Of a DNA stretch of 24,159 bases, positions 1 to 7,460 are shown in pieces. The stretch is from JAGLTZ01 sp023135015 (GTDB lineage Bacteria > Blakebacterota > Blakebacteria > Blakebacterales > Blakebacteraceae). The translations under genes and the position numbers were made by a program. A model generated the notes under the pieces. That model searched no databases, was not told the origin of the DNA, and saw only the letters and a list, made by a program, of their open reading frames with translations. The stretch spans positions 1 to 24,159 of the forward strand of contig DAOVKT010000021.1 in NCBI GenBank assembly GCA_030631625.1, read 5' to 3'. Position 1 is the first letter of the stretch. Every line of letters starts with the position of its first letter.

Positions 1-1
1 C

Positions 2-349
2 CTCGGTCGCGAGATCGAAGTGCAGAGTATCAGGGCAGGATTCCTGCAGCAGATCGGGAGCTGGATCATGCTGCCCACGGAGGTAACCTTCTTCGTCTCC
101 AAGGATGGCAGGGAATACGAGACCGTGGCCACCTTCACGATACCTGTTCCTGATGGCGATAGGCCCGCCTCGACCGAGACCTACTACTCTGAGCTGTCAG
201 GTGTTTTCGCCCGATACGTACGCGTGCTCGCGAAGAACATCGGCACACTACCTGCATGGCATCCGGGGGCCGGAGGGCTGGCCTGGATCTTTGCGGACGA
301 GATCCAGATCAATCCCCACTTCGACAGGGAGAAGCTCGAGCTGCAATAA
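2..349 (+). CDS. Beta-hexosaminidase (GH20-like), C-terminal fragment
   Basis: The reading frame is open from the left edge (LGREIEVQ...) to TAA at 347-349, so only the last 115 residues or so are present. The segment has the look of the F5/8-type or discoidin-like beta-sandwich that ends many GH20 beta-N-acetylhexosaminidases. Supporting features are GSWIMLPTEVTFFVSKDG, an RYVRVLAKN strand, and the WHPGAGGLAWIFADEI signature that closes such enzymes in Bacteroidetes and relatives. Family members remove terminal GlcNAc or GalNAc from glycans in the periplasm or at the cell surface. The catalytic TIM barrel lies outside the window, so the activity is inferred from the tail alone. The frame contains a GTG at 20, but nothing suggests a real start there. 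Another enzyme carrying the same C-terminal domain is possible. Confidence 0.75.
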   Translation, partial: LGREIEVQSIRAGFLQQIGSWIMLPTEVTFFVSKDGREYETVATFTIPVPDGDRPASTETYYSELSGVFARYVRVLAKNIGTLPAWHPGAGGLAWIFADEIQINPHFDREKLELQ

Positions 350-502
350 GGCCGCGCATCCTGGATCCTCGGTTCTGATTTCATGCTCCGAAGTGCCTCG
401 GATACTGGGTCCAAGATACATGATGGGGCTCAGCTGCAGGAGAGCACTGAAGCTGGTTGTTGTTAATTATAGAAAATGCAGGTTAGACAACGCTATCGTA
501 AA

Positions 503-570
503 TAAGTTATAAGTAGAATAACTAAGTTATAACTATACTAGTTAAGTTATAGTTGCATTATCAAGTTACA
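503..570. repeat. Phased AAGTTAT repeats, probable operator
   Basis: The heptamer AAGTTAT starts at 504, 524 and 544, exactly 20 bp apart. A degenerate fourth copy (AAGTTAC) starts at 563. Inverted copies are interleaved: ATAACT-A-AGTTAT is a perfect 6-bp inverted repeat, AGTTATAACT at 525-534 is a perfect palindrome, and AACTATA at 531-537 pairs with TATAGTT at 548-554. Twenty bases is close to two helical turns, so all copies face the same side of the DNA. The array ends inside a probable promoter and 50 bp before a gene whose protein starts with a winged helix-turn-helix. This layout fits an autoregulatory operator. The repeats are seen directly; the operator role is inference. Confidence 0.6.
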
Positions 571-579
571 TCATATAAT
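553..579 (+). promoter_or_regulatory. Sigma70-like promoter for the MNT/HEPN operon
   Basis: A perfect TATAAT lies at 574-579. The best upstream partner is TTGCAT at 553-558, with a short 15-bp spacer. Transcription would start near 586 and leave a leader of about 35 nt before the ATG at 620. The last AAGTTA repeat lies within the spacer, so a protein bound there would block RNA polymerase. The -10 element is convincing and the -35 element is weak. Confidence 0.5.
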
Positions 580-619
580 ATTTGTTGTACTCCTCGAAAC
601 CAAAACAGGAAGCCAAGAT

Positions 620-1264
620 ATGAGACCCCCTGGCAATGCTACCAGCATGTTCTACAATCCGTTCGACCGCATTTTGGGAACTGTGGCTTCAATCCGAATC
701 CTGCGCGAATTAAGCTTGCATGGAGCAGAAATGCCGATGTCGCTAATAGTGGATCGAACCGGTCTTTCCTATCCAGGAACACAGCAAGCCATGGCTCGAC
801 TTTTAGAGTCAGGTGTTGTAGAAATGCTCGGTTCGGGGCGGTCGGTTCTCTATCGGTTGAACAAGTCGAACATTTTGAATGAGGGTTTACAGAACCTATT
901 CCTGGTTGAGCAGGAGAGGGTGAATATCGTACTGCAGCAAGTGCGCGAATTTGCAGCTAAACGTTCTCCTCAACCCATTGCTATCTGGCTCTACGGAAGT
1001 GTGGCTCGCAGAGAGGACTCGGTGGGAAGTGATGTTGATTTAATGCTGATTATTGAGGATGAAGATTCTATTCAGGATGCGGTGGACGCTCTTCAGAATA
1101 TGCTTTTATTCGCGTCGGCATGGTCAATCTTCCCGTCAGTGGTTGTTCTTTCTGCCAGCGATATCATGGAACTTATCAAGGGACAGCCTGACAGATGGGC
1201 ATCTCTAAAGGAGGATTCCATTACTCTCTTTGGATCTTCAGCAACGGAGATTGAGAATGGTTAG
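620..1264 (+). CDS. Winged-HTH / MNT-type nucleotidyltransferase fusion, probable antitoxin
   Basis: This 214-residue protein has two parts. Residues ~12-85 form a winged helix-turn-helix (FDRILGTVASIRILREL, then a recognition-helix region and the wing GSGRSVLYRL). Residues ~115-205 form a minimal nucleotidyltransferase (MNT) domain of the Pol-beta superfamily. The MNT part has a perfect GSX10DXD motif: GS at 126-127 and Asp138/Asp140 in the string GSDVDLMLI. In characterised MNT/HEPN pairs the MNT protein is the antitoxin and can AMPylate its HEPN partner. No obvious third carboxylate is seen in the following strand (SIFPSVVVLS), which may matter for catalysis. The ATG at 620 has AGGA at 607-610; an ATG at 647 is an alternative start. 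The gene overlaps the downstream HEPN gene by 8 bp. The HTH suggests it also represses its own promoter through the AAGTTAT repeats. Confidence 0.82.
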   Translation: MRPPGNATSMFYNPFDRILGTVASIRILRELSLHGAEMPMSLIVDRTGLSYPGTQQAMARLLESGVVEMLGSGRSVLYRLNKSNILNEGLQNLFLVEQERVNIVLQQVREFAAKRSPQPIAIWLYGSVARREDSVGSDVDLMLIIEDEDSIQDAVDALQNMLLFASAWSIFPSVVVLSASDIMELIKGQPDRWASLKEDSITLFGSSATEIENG

Positions 1265-1670
1265 AGGGGGAAATTGGAAGAAGATAGATCGGAGTTTGTG
1301 GAAAGGTCGATATGCTCAAGGTAGAGCGTTTCTCCGTGCAGCGAGAGAATCGCTCGATATGGCAGAAGAGGGGCAAAGCGGCAATCCGATTATGTCGAAT
1401 GCCGTGCTGGCCCTGATCGCATATGCTGATGCTCTGTCAATACGACTGGGTGGAATTCAAAACGCCAAGGATCATGCTACTCTTCCACAGACATTGAAAC
1501 AGGCAATGGGTGAGCGTGCTGAGAAAGGACAATTGGATCGCCTGCAGCGCCTAATCGGCCAGAAGGGCCGCATACACTATGATTTCCGAATGGCGTCAAT
1601 CGATGAGGCGAGGAGATACACCGCACAGGTTGAACAGTTTGCCGAATGGGCAGAAGGATTCCTCCAATAA
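1257..1670 (+). CDS. HEPN-domain protein, probable toxin partner of MNT
   Basis: This is a 137-residue, alpha-helical, soluble protein. It resembles HEPN-like partners of nucleotidyltransferases: an early helix GRAFLRAARESLDMAEEG, a middle helix SNAVLALIAYADALSIRLGG followed by KDHATLPQTL, and a late KGRIHYDFRMAS motif before a final helix. The ATG at 1257 is preferred because it has GGAG at 1246-1249 and overlaps the stop of the MNT gene, implying translational coupling. The in-frame TTG at 1230 is less likely. The classic RX4-6H ribonuclease motif of HepT toxins was not found; the nearest His/Tyr motif is RIHYDF. The protein may therefore belong to another HEPN subgroup, with RNase activity unproven. 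A role as toxin, or as substrate-binding subunit of the MNT enzyme, is inferred from the pairing. Confidence 0.72.
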   Translation: MVRGGNWKKIDRSLWKGRYAQGRAFLRAARESLDMAEEGQSGNPIMSNAVLALIAYADALSIRLGGIQNAKDHATLPQTLKQAMGERAEKGQLDRLQRLIGQKGRIHYDFRMASIDEARRYTAQVEQFAEWAEGFLQ

Positions 1671-1684
1671 ATAGCTGAGATTCA

Positions 1685-1715
1685 GGTCCTTGGTTACTCA
1701 GTCCAAGGATCCTTT
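1685..1715 (+). terminator. Possible terminator hairpin after HEPN gene
   Basis: TCCTTGG (1687-1693) and CCAAGGA (1703-1709) form a perfect 7-bp stem with a 9-nt loop. A G-T wobble and a G-C pair extend it to 1685-1711. The hairpin lies 15 bp after the HEPN stop and is followed only by a short CTTTC tract, so it is a weak Rho-independent terminator at best. Confidence 0.4.
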
Positions 1716-1975
1716 CAGTTGTCATTCGCTAATATTCCATCCACTCGCATAGAATCTATATTAATAGCAGCAGCAAACGTCCTTCAGTTGCGATAAACTT
1801 AGTGTGTACAAGGTTGGCTGGAGTTTTGGCGAGGGACAACTATGTGTGGCAGTCTGAATCCAGCTAAAGAGAGTGGATTGGGTTACTTGCCTGCATTTGG
1901 ATACTTATATTGTTACGATGTCGGATAAGGGTTTTGCCGGACGACAACTGTAAGGCACACCGATCGACTCAAACG
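1716..1975. other. AT-rich intergenic stretch, no gene seen
   Basis: Together with the hairpin before it, this makes about 300 bases between the HEPN gene and the small exported protein with no convincing gene. A TATATT at 1906-1911, 17 bp after a poor TTACTT, could be a promoter for the next gene, but the match is weak. An in-frame TTG at 1910 would extend the next gene, but it lacks a ribosome-binding site and adds nothing resembling a signal peptide. Confidence 0.4.
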
Positions 1976-2287
1976 ATGGTACCTCACGCACGATTCATAA
2001 GAGCGATCAAGCTGACTGCTATCGGCCTCCTGATCGTTTATTGTCCCGTGACTGCGGCTGTCGACCTGTTCCACAACCATACGGATCTGATCGAGCGGGA
2101 CGATTGCCTGGCCTGTGTCTGGCATCAGTTGTCCCAGGAAAAGCGCCAGGAGATACCGGTCGCCGAACAGGTGGTTGCCGGGCTCAGTGACGTCACACTT
2201 ATTCTTCCTCTTCCGCTCGAATCAGAGTTCCACGCGGAGTGCGATCACATATCCTCCTGCCCTATCAGGGCTCCTCCTGCTTCCTGA
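1976..2287 (+). CDS. Small exported His/Cys protein upstream of TonB receptor
   Basis: This is a 103-residue protein of unknown function. Residues ~1-28 look like a signal peptide or N-terminal anchor: a basic start, then IKLTAIGLLIVYCPVTAA. The mature part has possible metal ligands: HNH at 33-35, a CLAC pair at 44-47, and later His86, Cys89, His91 and Cys95. It ends in an arginine-rich, proline-rich tail, RAPPAS. Short exported proteins with CxxC and a terminal RAPP motif resemble the DUF2946 type and are found near metal-related outer-membrane receptors, but family membership is uncertain. The ATG at 1976 was chosen because it leads straight into the signal sequence, although no clear Shine-Dalgarno precedes it. 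The TonB-dependent receptor starts 146 bp downstream on the same strand, so metal binding or sensing linked to uptake is plausible. Confidence 0.6.
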   Translation: MVPHARFIRAIKLTAIGLLIVYCPVTAAVDLFHNHTDLIERDDCLACVWHQLSQEKRQEIPVAEQVVAGLSDVTLILPLPLESEFHAECDHISSCPIRAPPAS

Positions 2288-2433
2288 AACCCCGTTTGAA
2301 CAGATAGGTACGGTCCCCAGACATCGGTCTGAGATTATTCCGGCGCCGGGTGTGGCCGTGGATCCTGTCTGCTGCGGATAGGAAGCGCGGTGTACCTGGA
2401 TAGAGATTGGCCAACACAGCTGAGAGGATTCCA

Positions 2434-4743
2434 ATGTCGCTTAATCGCATCATTCCGGTGCTGATAACCGGGTTGCTGCTGATCTGGCAGCCGACAGTGC
2501 ACGCACAGTCGGGACAGACAGGCACGATAACAGGAAGAGTGGTAGACGCAGAAACGAGAGAACCGCTGGTCTTCGCTAATGTAATGGTCGAGCACACGAC
2601 CATCGGAACGTTTACCAACATGCAGGGAGAGTATCGGCTCCTGAACCTGCGGGCCGGAGAGATACATATCGTAGCCACGGTAATAGGCTATAAAGAAGGG
2701 CACCAGGTCGTCACGGTCAGGGCGGGTCAGACCGACTCACTGAACTTCGCCCTGGAGCAGACGATCATGGAGATAGGTACGGTCGTGGTGACAGGTACGG
2801 CAACACCACACCTCCTCGAAGATACGCCCGTGCGCACAGAAGTCATCCCGCGGATCCTTATTGAGCGTAGACAGGCACCCAACCTGGCCGAAGCGCTCAG
2901 CTTCCATACCGGCGTCCGGGTCGAGAACAACTGTCAGAATTGTAATTTCTCGCAGGTCCGCATTCTCGGTATGCAGGGCAAGTACTCCCAGATACTGATC
3001 GATGGCGATCCAGTCGTCAGCAGTCTAGCCAGTGTGTACGGCCTTGAACACTTCCCCGAGGAGATGGTCGATCAGATCGAGATCGTCAAAGGCGGAGGAT
3101 CTGCGCTCTACGGCGCCGGCGCAGTTGCCGGTGTCATCAACATGATCACACGCCGTCCGATGACGAACCAGGTCCGGATTCAATACCGTCACCACTCCAC
3201 CGGCGGTATACCAGATCCGCACCTGAGCGCAGTGGCCGAAACGGTGAACAGTACCGGCACTTCCGGGGCCTATGTATTCGGCTCAACACGCCGGCGCAGC
3301 CCCTATGATCACAACGGCGACGGGTACAGCGAGCTGGGCTCACTCAAGAACGAATCCGTGGGATTCAAGTTGTATTACAAGCCCCGGCCGGAATCGGAGC
3401 TTCTCGCCTCCTTCCATCACATCCATGAAGAACGACGGGGAGGGAACAAGTTCGACCTTCCCGTCCATGAAGCGGACATCGCTGAATGGATCGAACACTG
3501 GCGATCCGGGGGCAGTGTCCGGTGGGCTCAGCGGACAGGACCGGCCTTCGATTACCGGCTGTATTACTCCTACTCGATTATAAACCGTAGGTCATACTTC
3601 GGCGGCTTGGATGGAGAGACTCCCGAGGACCAGCTTAACGCCTTGGCCTTCTACGGCAAGAGTGACAACCCACTTCACCTGGCCGGTATGCAGGCAAACT
3701 ATCTGATCGGTGCTCATCTCCTGACTTTCGGAAGCCAATATTCATACGATGGGCTTACTGACAGAACCGCGGCCGAGACCGCATACTACATAGACGATGC
3801 CTATTCCAATACCGGCCTTTTCGTTCAGGACAACCTCCATATCGGACCGGAAGAGGAGATCGAGTTCGTTTTCGGCCTGCGGCTGGACAAACATTCCGAG
3901 CTCTCCGACTGGATCATCAGTCCGCGTTTAAACGGCAAGTTCGATCTCGGCGGAGGATTCCTGCTCCGCGGAGCCTATACCACCGGCTTCAAACCCCCCC
4001 AGACATACAGTGAGGACCTGCATCTGTGCGGACTCGAAGGCGACCAGCGGATCATCAGGAATGCGGCGGAGCTGAGGGAAGAACGGAGTAATACCATCAG
4101 TACCGGCGTGGAGTACCTGGGACGCCTGAAAGATATGCCCGCCATGGCCTCTCTTACGGTTTTCCGCACCCGCATTGACGAGTCCTTCACAGAACGGTTC
4201 GTGGCCACCCGGGGCAATATCGAACTGTGGGAACGCGTCAACAGTGACGGCGCCGGGGTTCGGGGCACCGAACTCGATGTGGGTATCCGTCCCTCCGCCG
4301 GCGTTGAACTCCGAGGCGGGTGCACTTACATTCACAGCCGTTACGACAGCCCTCATGAGGACTTCGGGACGAAACGGTTCCTGCGATCTCCGGACCTGAC
4401 GGCGAATCTCCAGCTGTATCTTCACCCGTTCAACCGTATTGAGTGCTTCGCCGCAGGCACCTTTATAGGGGAAGCCGATGTCCCCCATGAAGTGGCCGTC
4501 GAGGGGCAGGAAGACCCCGAACTGTGCCTTGAGCGGAGTAGCAGTTTCGTCCAGATTGATACCGGTCTGACCTATCGGTTGCCCCTCGACAGCGGTCTGG
4601 AGATGAAGATCAATCTCGGGATCAAGAACATCACCAACGCCTACCAGAAGGATCTCGACAGGGGTCGATCCCGTGATCCCGCGTATGTCTACGGGCCAAC
4701 TCGTCCGCGGACCCTTTATTTTGGATTCGAAACCTCATTCTGA
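2434..4743 (+). CDS. TonB-dependent outer-membrane receptor with carboxypeptidase-regulatory domain
   Basis: This is a complete 769-residue receptor. The order is: signal peptide ~1-24 (cleavage after TVHA), a carboxypeptidase-regulatory-like domain ~29-112 (GTITGRVVDAETREPLVFANV), a TonB-box-like TVVVTGT at 116-122, a plug at ~125-242, then a 22-strand-type barrel ending in the aromatic FGFETSF that the Bam machinery recognises. The plug carries ENNCQNCNFSQVRI, ILIDGDPVVSS and GGGSALYGAGAVAGVINMITRRP, typical of one receptor subgroup. Its CQNC pair at 167-170 is unusual for a plug and could form a disulfide or bind metal. Substrate cannot be read from sequence; a metal, metal chelate or cofactor is a reasonable guess given the His/Cys-rich neighbour. 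The ATG at 2434 is preferred over TTG 2407 because GAGAGGA lies 5 bp upstream. No energising TonB/ExbBD genes are nearby. Confidence 0.92.
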   Translation: MSLNRIIPVLITGLLLIWQPTVHAQSGQTGTITGRVVDAETREPLVFANVMVEHTTIGTFTNMQGEYRLLNLRAGEIHIVATVIGYKEGHQVVTVRAGQTDSLNFALEQTIMEIGTVVVTGTATPHLLEDTPVRTEVIPRILIERRQAPNLAEALSFHTGVRVENNCQNCNFSQVRILGMQGKYSQILIDGDPVVSSLASVYGLEHFPEEMVDQIEIVKGGGSALYGAGAVAGVINMITRRPMTNQVRIQYRHHSTGGIPDPHLSAVAETVNSTGTSGAYVFGSTRRRSPYDHNGDGYSELGSLKNESVGFKLYYKPRPESELLASFHHIHEERRGGNKFDLPVHEADIAEWIEHWRSGGSVRWAQRTGPAFDYRLYYSYSIINRRSYFGGLDGETPEDQLNALAFYGKSDNPLHLAGMQANYLIGAHLLTFGSQYSYDGLTDRTAAETAYYIDDAYSNTGLFVQDNLHIGPEEEIEFVFGLRLDKHSELSDWIISPRLNGKFDLGGGFLLRGAYTTGFKPPQTYSEDLHLCGLEGDQRIIRNAAELREERSNTISTGVEYLGRLKDMPAMASLTVFRTRIDESFTERFVATRGNIELWERVNSDGAGVRGTELDVGIRPSAGVELRGGCTYIHSRYDSPHEDFGTKRFLRSPDLTANLQLYLHPFNRIECFAAGTFIGEADVPHEVAVEGQEDPELCLERSSSFVQIDTGLTYRLPLDSGLEMKINLGIKNITNAYQKDLDRGRSRDPAYVYGPTRPRTLYFGFETSF

Positions 4744-4829
4744 GATGAACTTCATCAGAAAATACCCGAAAACCTGCCGATTACAGGGATATGCTGCGGG
4801 CTTACTTAATGAATGGCGAGGGACAGAGG

Positions 4830-7421
4830 TTAATAGGGTTGGATCAGGTTCTGGAAACGGGGATGGTCACGCAGGGAAGCGTAACGGATGTCGATCTTCA
4901 GCCAGTCTGGCGAGAACCAGGACGGGATCGCGCACAGGTGCTCGAGCTGATCCAGGGCCGTTTCCTCGTTACCCAGAAGGGTGTGGATGATGGACATGTC
5001 CTGCAGGTACGAGAGGCCGTAGAAGGCATCACTGGTCAGGGGGAGCAGATCGATCGCCTCCTGACCTCTCCGGATCGCTTCCTCCCTCTCCCCGAGACCG
5101 GCCAGGGCGATCCCCAGGGAGCTGCGGTAGCGGGGATCGTAGGGATAGGTCTCGACCTCCGCGGTCAGTTCCTCGCGGGCCTGCTCCAGGGCCGCCCGGG
5201 CTGAGTCGGGTTGGTCCAGCATGGTGAAGCACCAGGCTTTCAGCAGTGACTCGGGCCGGGACCACATCTTGGTCCGGACCCAGTCAGCCGGTGTCTGATC
5301 AAGCAAGGCGAGAGCTTCCCGGAACCTGCCTTCGTAGAGAAACTGCCAGAACCTGGTCCAGACCGCCCAGCTGCTCTCCGACGAGATCGCCTCCACGGCG
5401 GTCCGACCCTCATCGGTCACTCCCTTCCAGCTCCAGAGGACGAAGATCTTCGCCAGGTAGGGCCACAGCTGGTCGGGGGACATCAGGATCGCCTGATCGG
5501 CGGTCGCGAGCGCCTGCGGGTACTGCCGCAGAAACCACCGCACGAAGGTCTGATTGGTATAGAGGGAAGCGTCCTGCGGACTCAGTTCCAAGGCCCGCTC
5601 GTTGGCTGCGGCTGCTTCCTCGAACCTGCCCTGAGCAATGTACACCTCGGACCATGCCTTGGGGATACGGGCATCGCCCGGCATTTCCCGCGCGGCGGTT
5701 CTGATGTATCCGGTCGCCGTTTCTGTATCCCGGAAGACGTAGAGGTGATAGAGACCGAGGGCCAGGCGGACCTCGGGTGAATCGGGTGCGAGCTCGGCCG
5801 CGCGGTCGGCCGCCTCCCGGGCCAGCTCCCGCTGCTGCGGGGAAGCATCGGTCCACAGGTAGATCCGCTTGGCGTAGACGGTGGCCAGCTCGGCCCAGGC
5901 CAGGGCGAAGGTGGAGTCGAGTTCGACCGCTTGCTGCAGGGCGGTCATCCCGTGAGCCCAGTCCTCTACGGTGTAGTGCGGCAGGTTCATGTAGTAGCGG
6001 CCCCGCAGGAAGGCCTGATATGCCTCCAGGTTCTCGGTGGGCTGTCGTTGTACCGCGTTCCGCTCGTCGGGATGCAGTTCGATATCGAGAGCCGAGGCGA
6101 TGCGTTCTGCGACCTCGCTCTGTATACCGAATATCCCGGTGACGTCGCTGGTGTAGGGATGGGACCAGATCTCGACGAAGTCCGACGACCTGATCAGGTG
6201 CGGGGTGATCCGAACCCGGTCTCCAGTCTCACCTTCCTCCCACCGGGTGGTCCCGGTCAGCAGGTAGTCGGCGTCGAGTTCCCGGGCGATCTGGGACAGA
6301 TCCTTTTCGGTATCCCGGTACCCGACGATGGAATTCCGTCCGATCGGTATCAGGCCCTGAAGGCGGGAGAGTCGTGAGATCAGTTCCTCGGTCAGACCGG
6401 CGGCGAAGTAGTCGTGGTCCTCGGTCCCCAGGTTCTCGAAGGGTAGGACTGCCACCCGGGGCAGTTCCCGGCTCCTCGGGGAGAGCAGGAGTAGTCCGGC
6501 AGCCGCCAGCGCGAGAACGATAAGGCCCGCCGCCACGTACAGACGGCGCCGGCTCACCTGTGTCCGGTGGTCGGGGAAGGTCGCGGTGGGAGAGAGGGTC
6601 GTAGTTCCGGTCCCGGTCCGGGCCGCTCTGAGATCGACCAGCATGTCCTCGACATGCTGGTACCGCTGTCCCGGATCCTTCTGCAGGGCTTTGGCCACGA
6701 TCCGGTCGAGTTCCATCGGGACCCCAGTCCGAAGGGCGGTGGGTGGTTCGGGCTCATCGTTCAGGATGCCGTACACGACCCCCTGCTCGTGGTGGCTCTC
6801 GAACGGCGGTCGTCCCACCACCATCTCGTAAAGCATGGCTCCCAGTGCCCAGATGTCGGCCCGGTGATCAACGCGCTCTCCCCGCACCTGTTCCGGGCTC
6901 ATGTAGGCGACCGTCCCCATAGAGGTGCCGGTTCGGGTAAGCCGGGTCTCGCCGGCGATCGTCGCCAGTCCGAAATCTACGATCTTCACGATCCCGTCCC
7001 GGGTCAGGATCGCGTTGGCGGGCTTGATGTCCCGGTGGACGATGCCCTCCCGATGTGCCCGGGCCAGACCCTCCCCGACCCCGACGGCGATATCGAGGGC
7101 TTCGGGAAGCGGGAGGGGGCCCCGGGCGATCTTCTCCCGGATCGTCTCCCCCTCGCAGTAGGCCATGGCGAGGAAGGTGCGGCCGTCGTCGGTTTCGCCG
7201 ATCTCGTGCAGGGTGCAGATATTGGAGTGGTCGAGGGCCGAGGCCGCCCGGGCCTCGCGCAGGAAACGTGCCCGATCCTCGTCAGCGGCCGCTTCCCGCG
7301 ACAGGAACTTCAGCGCGACTTTGCGCTCCAGCCGGGTATCCTCGGCCAGCCACACCTCACCCATGCCGCCCTCACCGAGCTTGTCGATGATTTTGTAATG
7401 GCTGATGATCTTACCGGTCAT
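4830..7421 (-). CDS. Ser/Thr protein kinase with TolB-like domain and TPR repeats
   Basis: This 863-residue protein starts with a complete Hanks-type kinase at residues 9-268: glycine loop GEGGMGEVW, ATP lysine K38 (VALKF), HRDIKPAN with D131 as catalytic base, DFG at 149-151, and an APE-region equivalent MSPEQ. A single membrane helix lies at ~294-314. The C-terminal part is therefore extracytoplasmic if the topology is as in PknB. It begins with a TolB N-terminal/FlgO-like segment (~321-450, RVAVLPFENLG then FAAGLTEELISRL) and continues as TPR repeats to the end. This architecture is common in Gemmatimonadota and related groups, where it is assumed to be a sensor kinase. The ATG at 7421 has no visible Shine-Dalgarno. 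The gene starts 39 bp after the ICMT-like gene on the same strand, so it may be the last gene of that transcript. Its targets are unknown. Confidence 0.92.
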   Translation of the reverse strand: MTGKIISHYKIIDKLGEGGMGEVWLAEDTRLERKVALKFLSREAAADEDRARFLREARAASALDHSNICTLHEIGETDDGRTFLAMAYCEGETIREKIARGPLPLPEALDIAVGVGEGLARAHREGIVHRDIKPANAILTRDGIVKIVDFGLATIAGETRLTRTGTSMGTVAYMSPEQVRGERVDHRADIWALGAMLYEMVVGRPPFESHHEQGVVYGILNDEPEPPTALRTGVPMELDRIVAKALQKDPGQRYQHVEDMLVDLRAARTGTGTTTLSPTATFPDHRTQVSRRRLYVAAGLIVLALAAAGLLLLSPRSRELPRVAVLPFENLGTEDHDYFAAGLTEELISRLSRLQGLIPIGRNSIVGYRDTEKDLSQIARELDADYLLTGTTRWEEGETGDRVRITPHLIRSSDFVEIWSHPYTSDVTGIFGIQSEVAERIASALDIELHPDERNAVQRQPTENLEAYQAFLRGRYYMNLPHYTVEDWAHGMTALQQAVELDSTFALAWAELATVYAKRIYLWTDASPQQRELAREAADRAAELAPDSPEVRLALGLYHLYVFRDTETATGYIRTAAREMPGDARIPKAWSEVYIAQGRFEEAAAANERALELSPQDASLYTNQTFVRWFLRQYPQALATADQAILMSPDQLWPYLAKIFVLWSWKGVTDEGRTAVEAISSESSWAVWTRFWQFLYEGRFREALALLDQTPADWVRTKMWSRPESLLKAWCFTMLDQPDSARAALEQAREELTAEVETYPYDPRYRSSLGIALAGLGEREEAIRRGQEAIDLLPLTSDAFYGLSYLQDMSIIHTLLGNEETALDQLEHLCAIPSWFSPDWLKIDIRYASLRDHPRFQNLIQPY

Positions 7422-7460
7422 TGTGAGTAGATTTTACTACAAGAGACCCCAAAGCAGCAA

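Noticed and set aside
2288..2433. Possible riboswitch before the TonB receptor
   Set aside because: Only a short CAGAC/GTCTG hairpin (2318-2331) and a CCGGCGCCGG palindrome (2340-2349) are visible. I could not find conserved cobalamin, TPP or other riboswitch boxes.
4744..4756. GATGAA-C-TTCATC palindrome after the TonB receptor as a terminator
   Set aside because: The arms are separated by a single base, so an RNA hairpin would need to lose inner pairs, and no T run follows.
6567..7430. 287-codon plus-strand open frame antisense to the kinase gene
   Set aside because: Composition is Gly/Arg/Pro rich and no motif is seen; the opposite strand encodes an unmistakable kinase domain.
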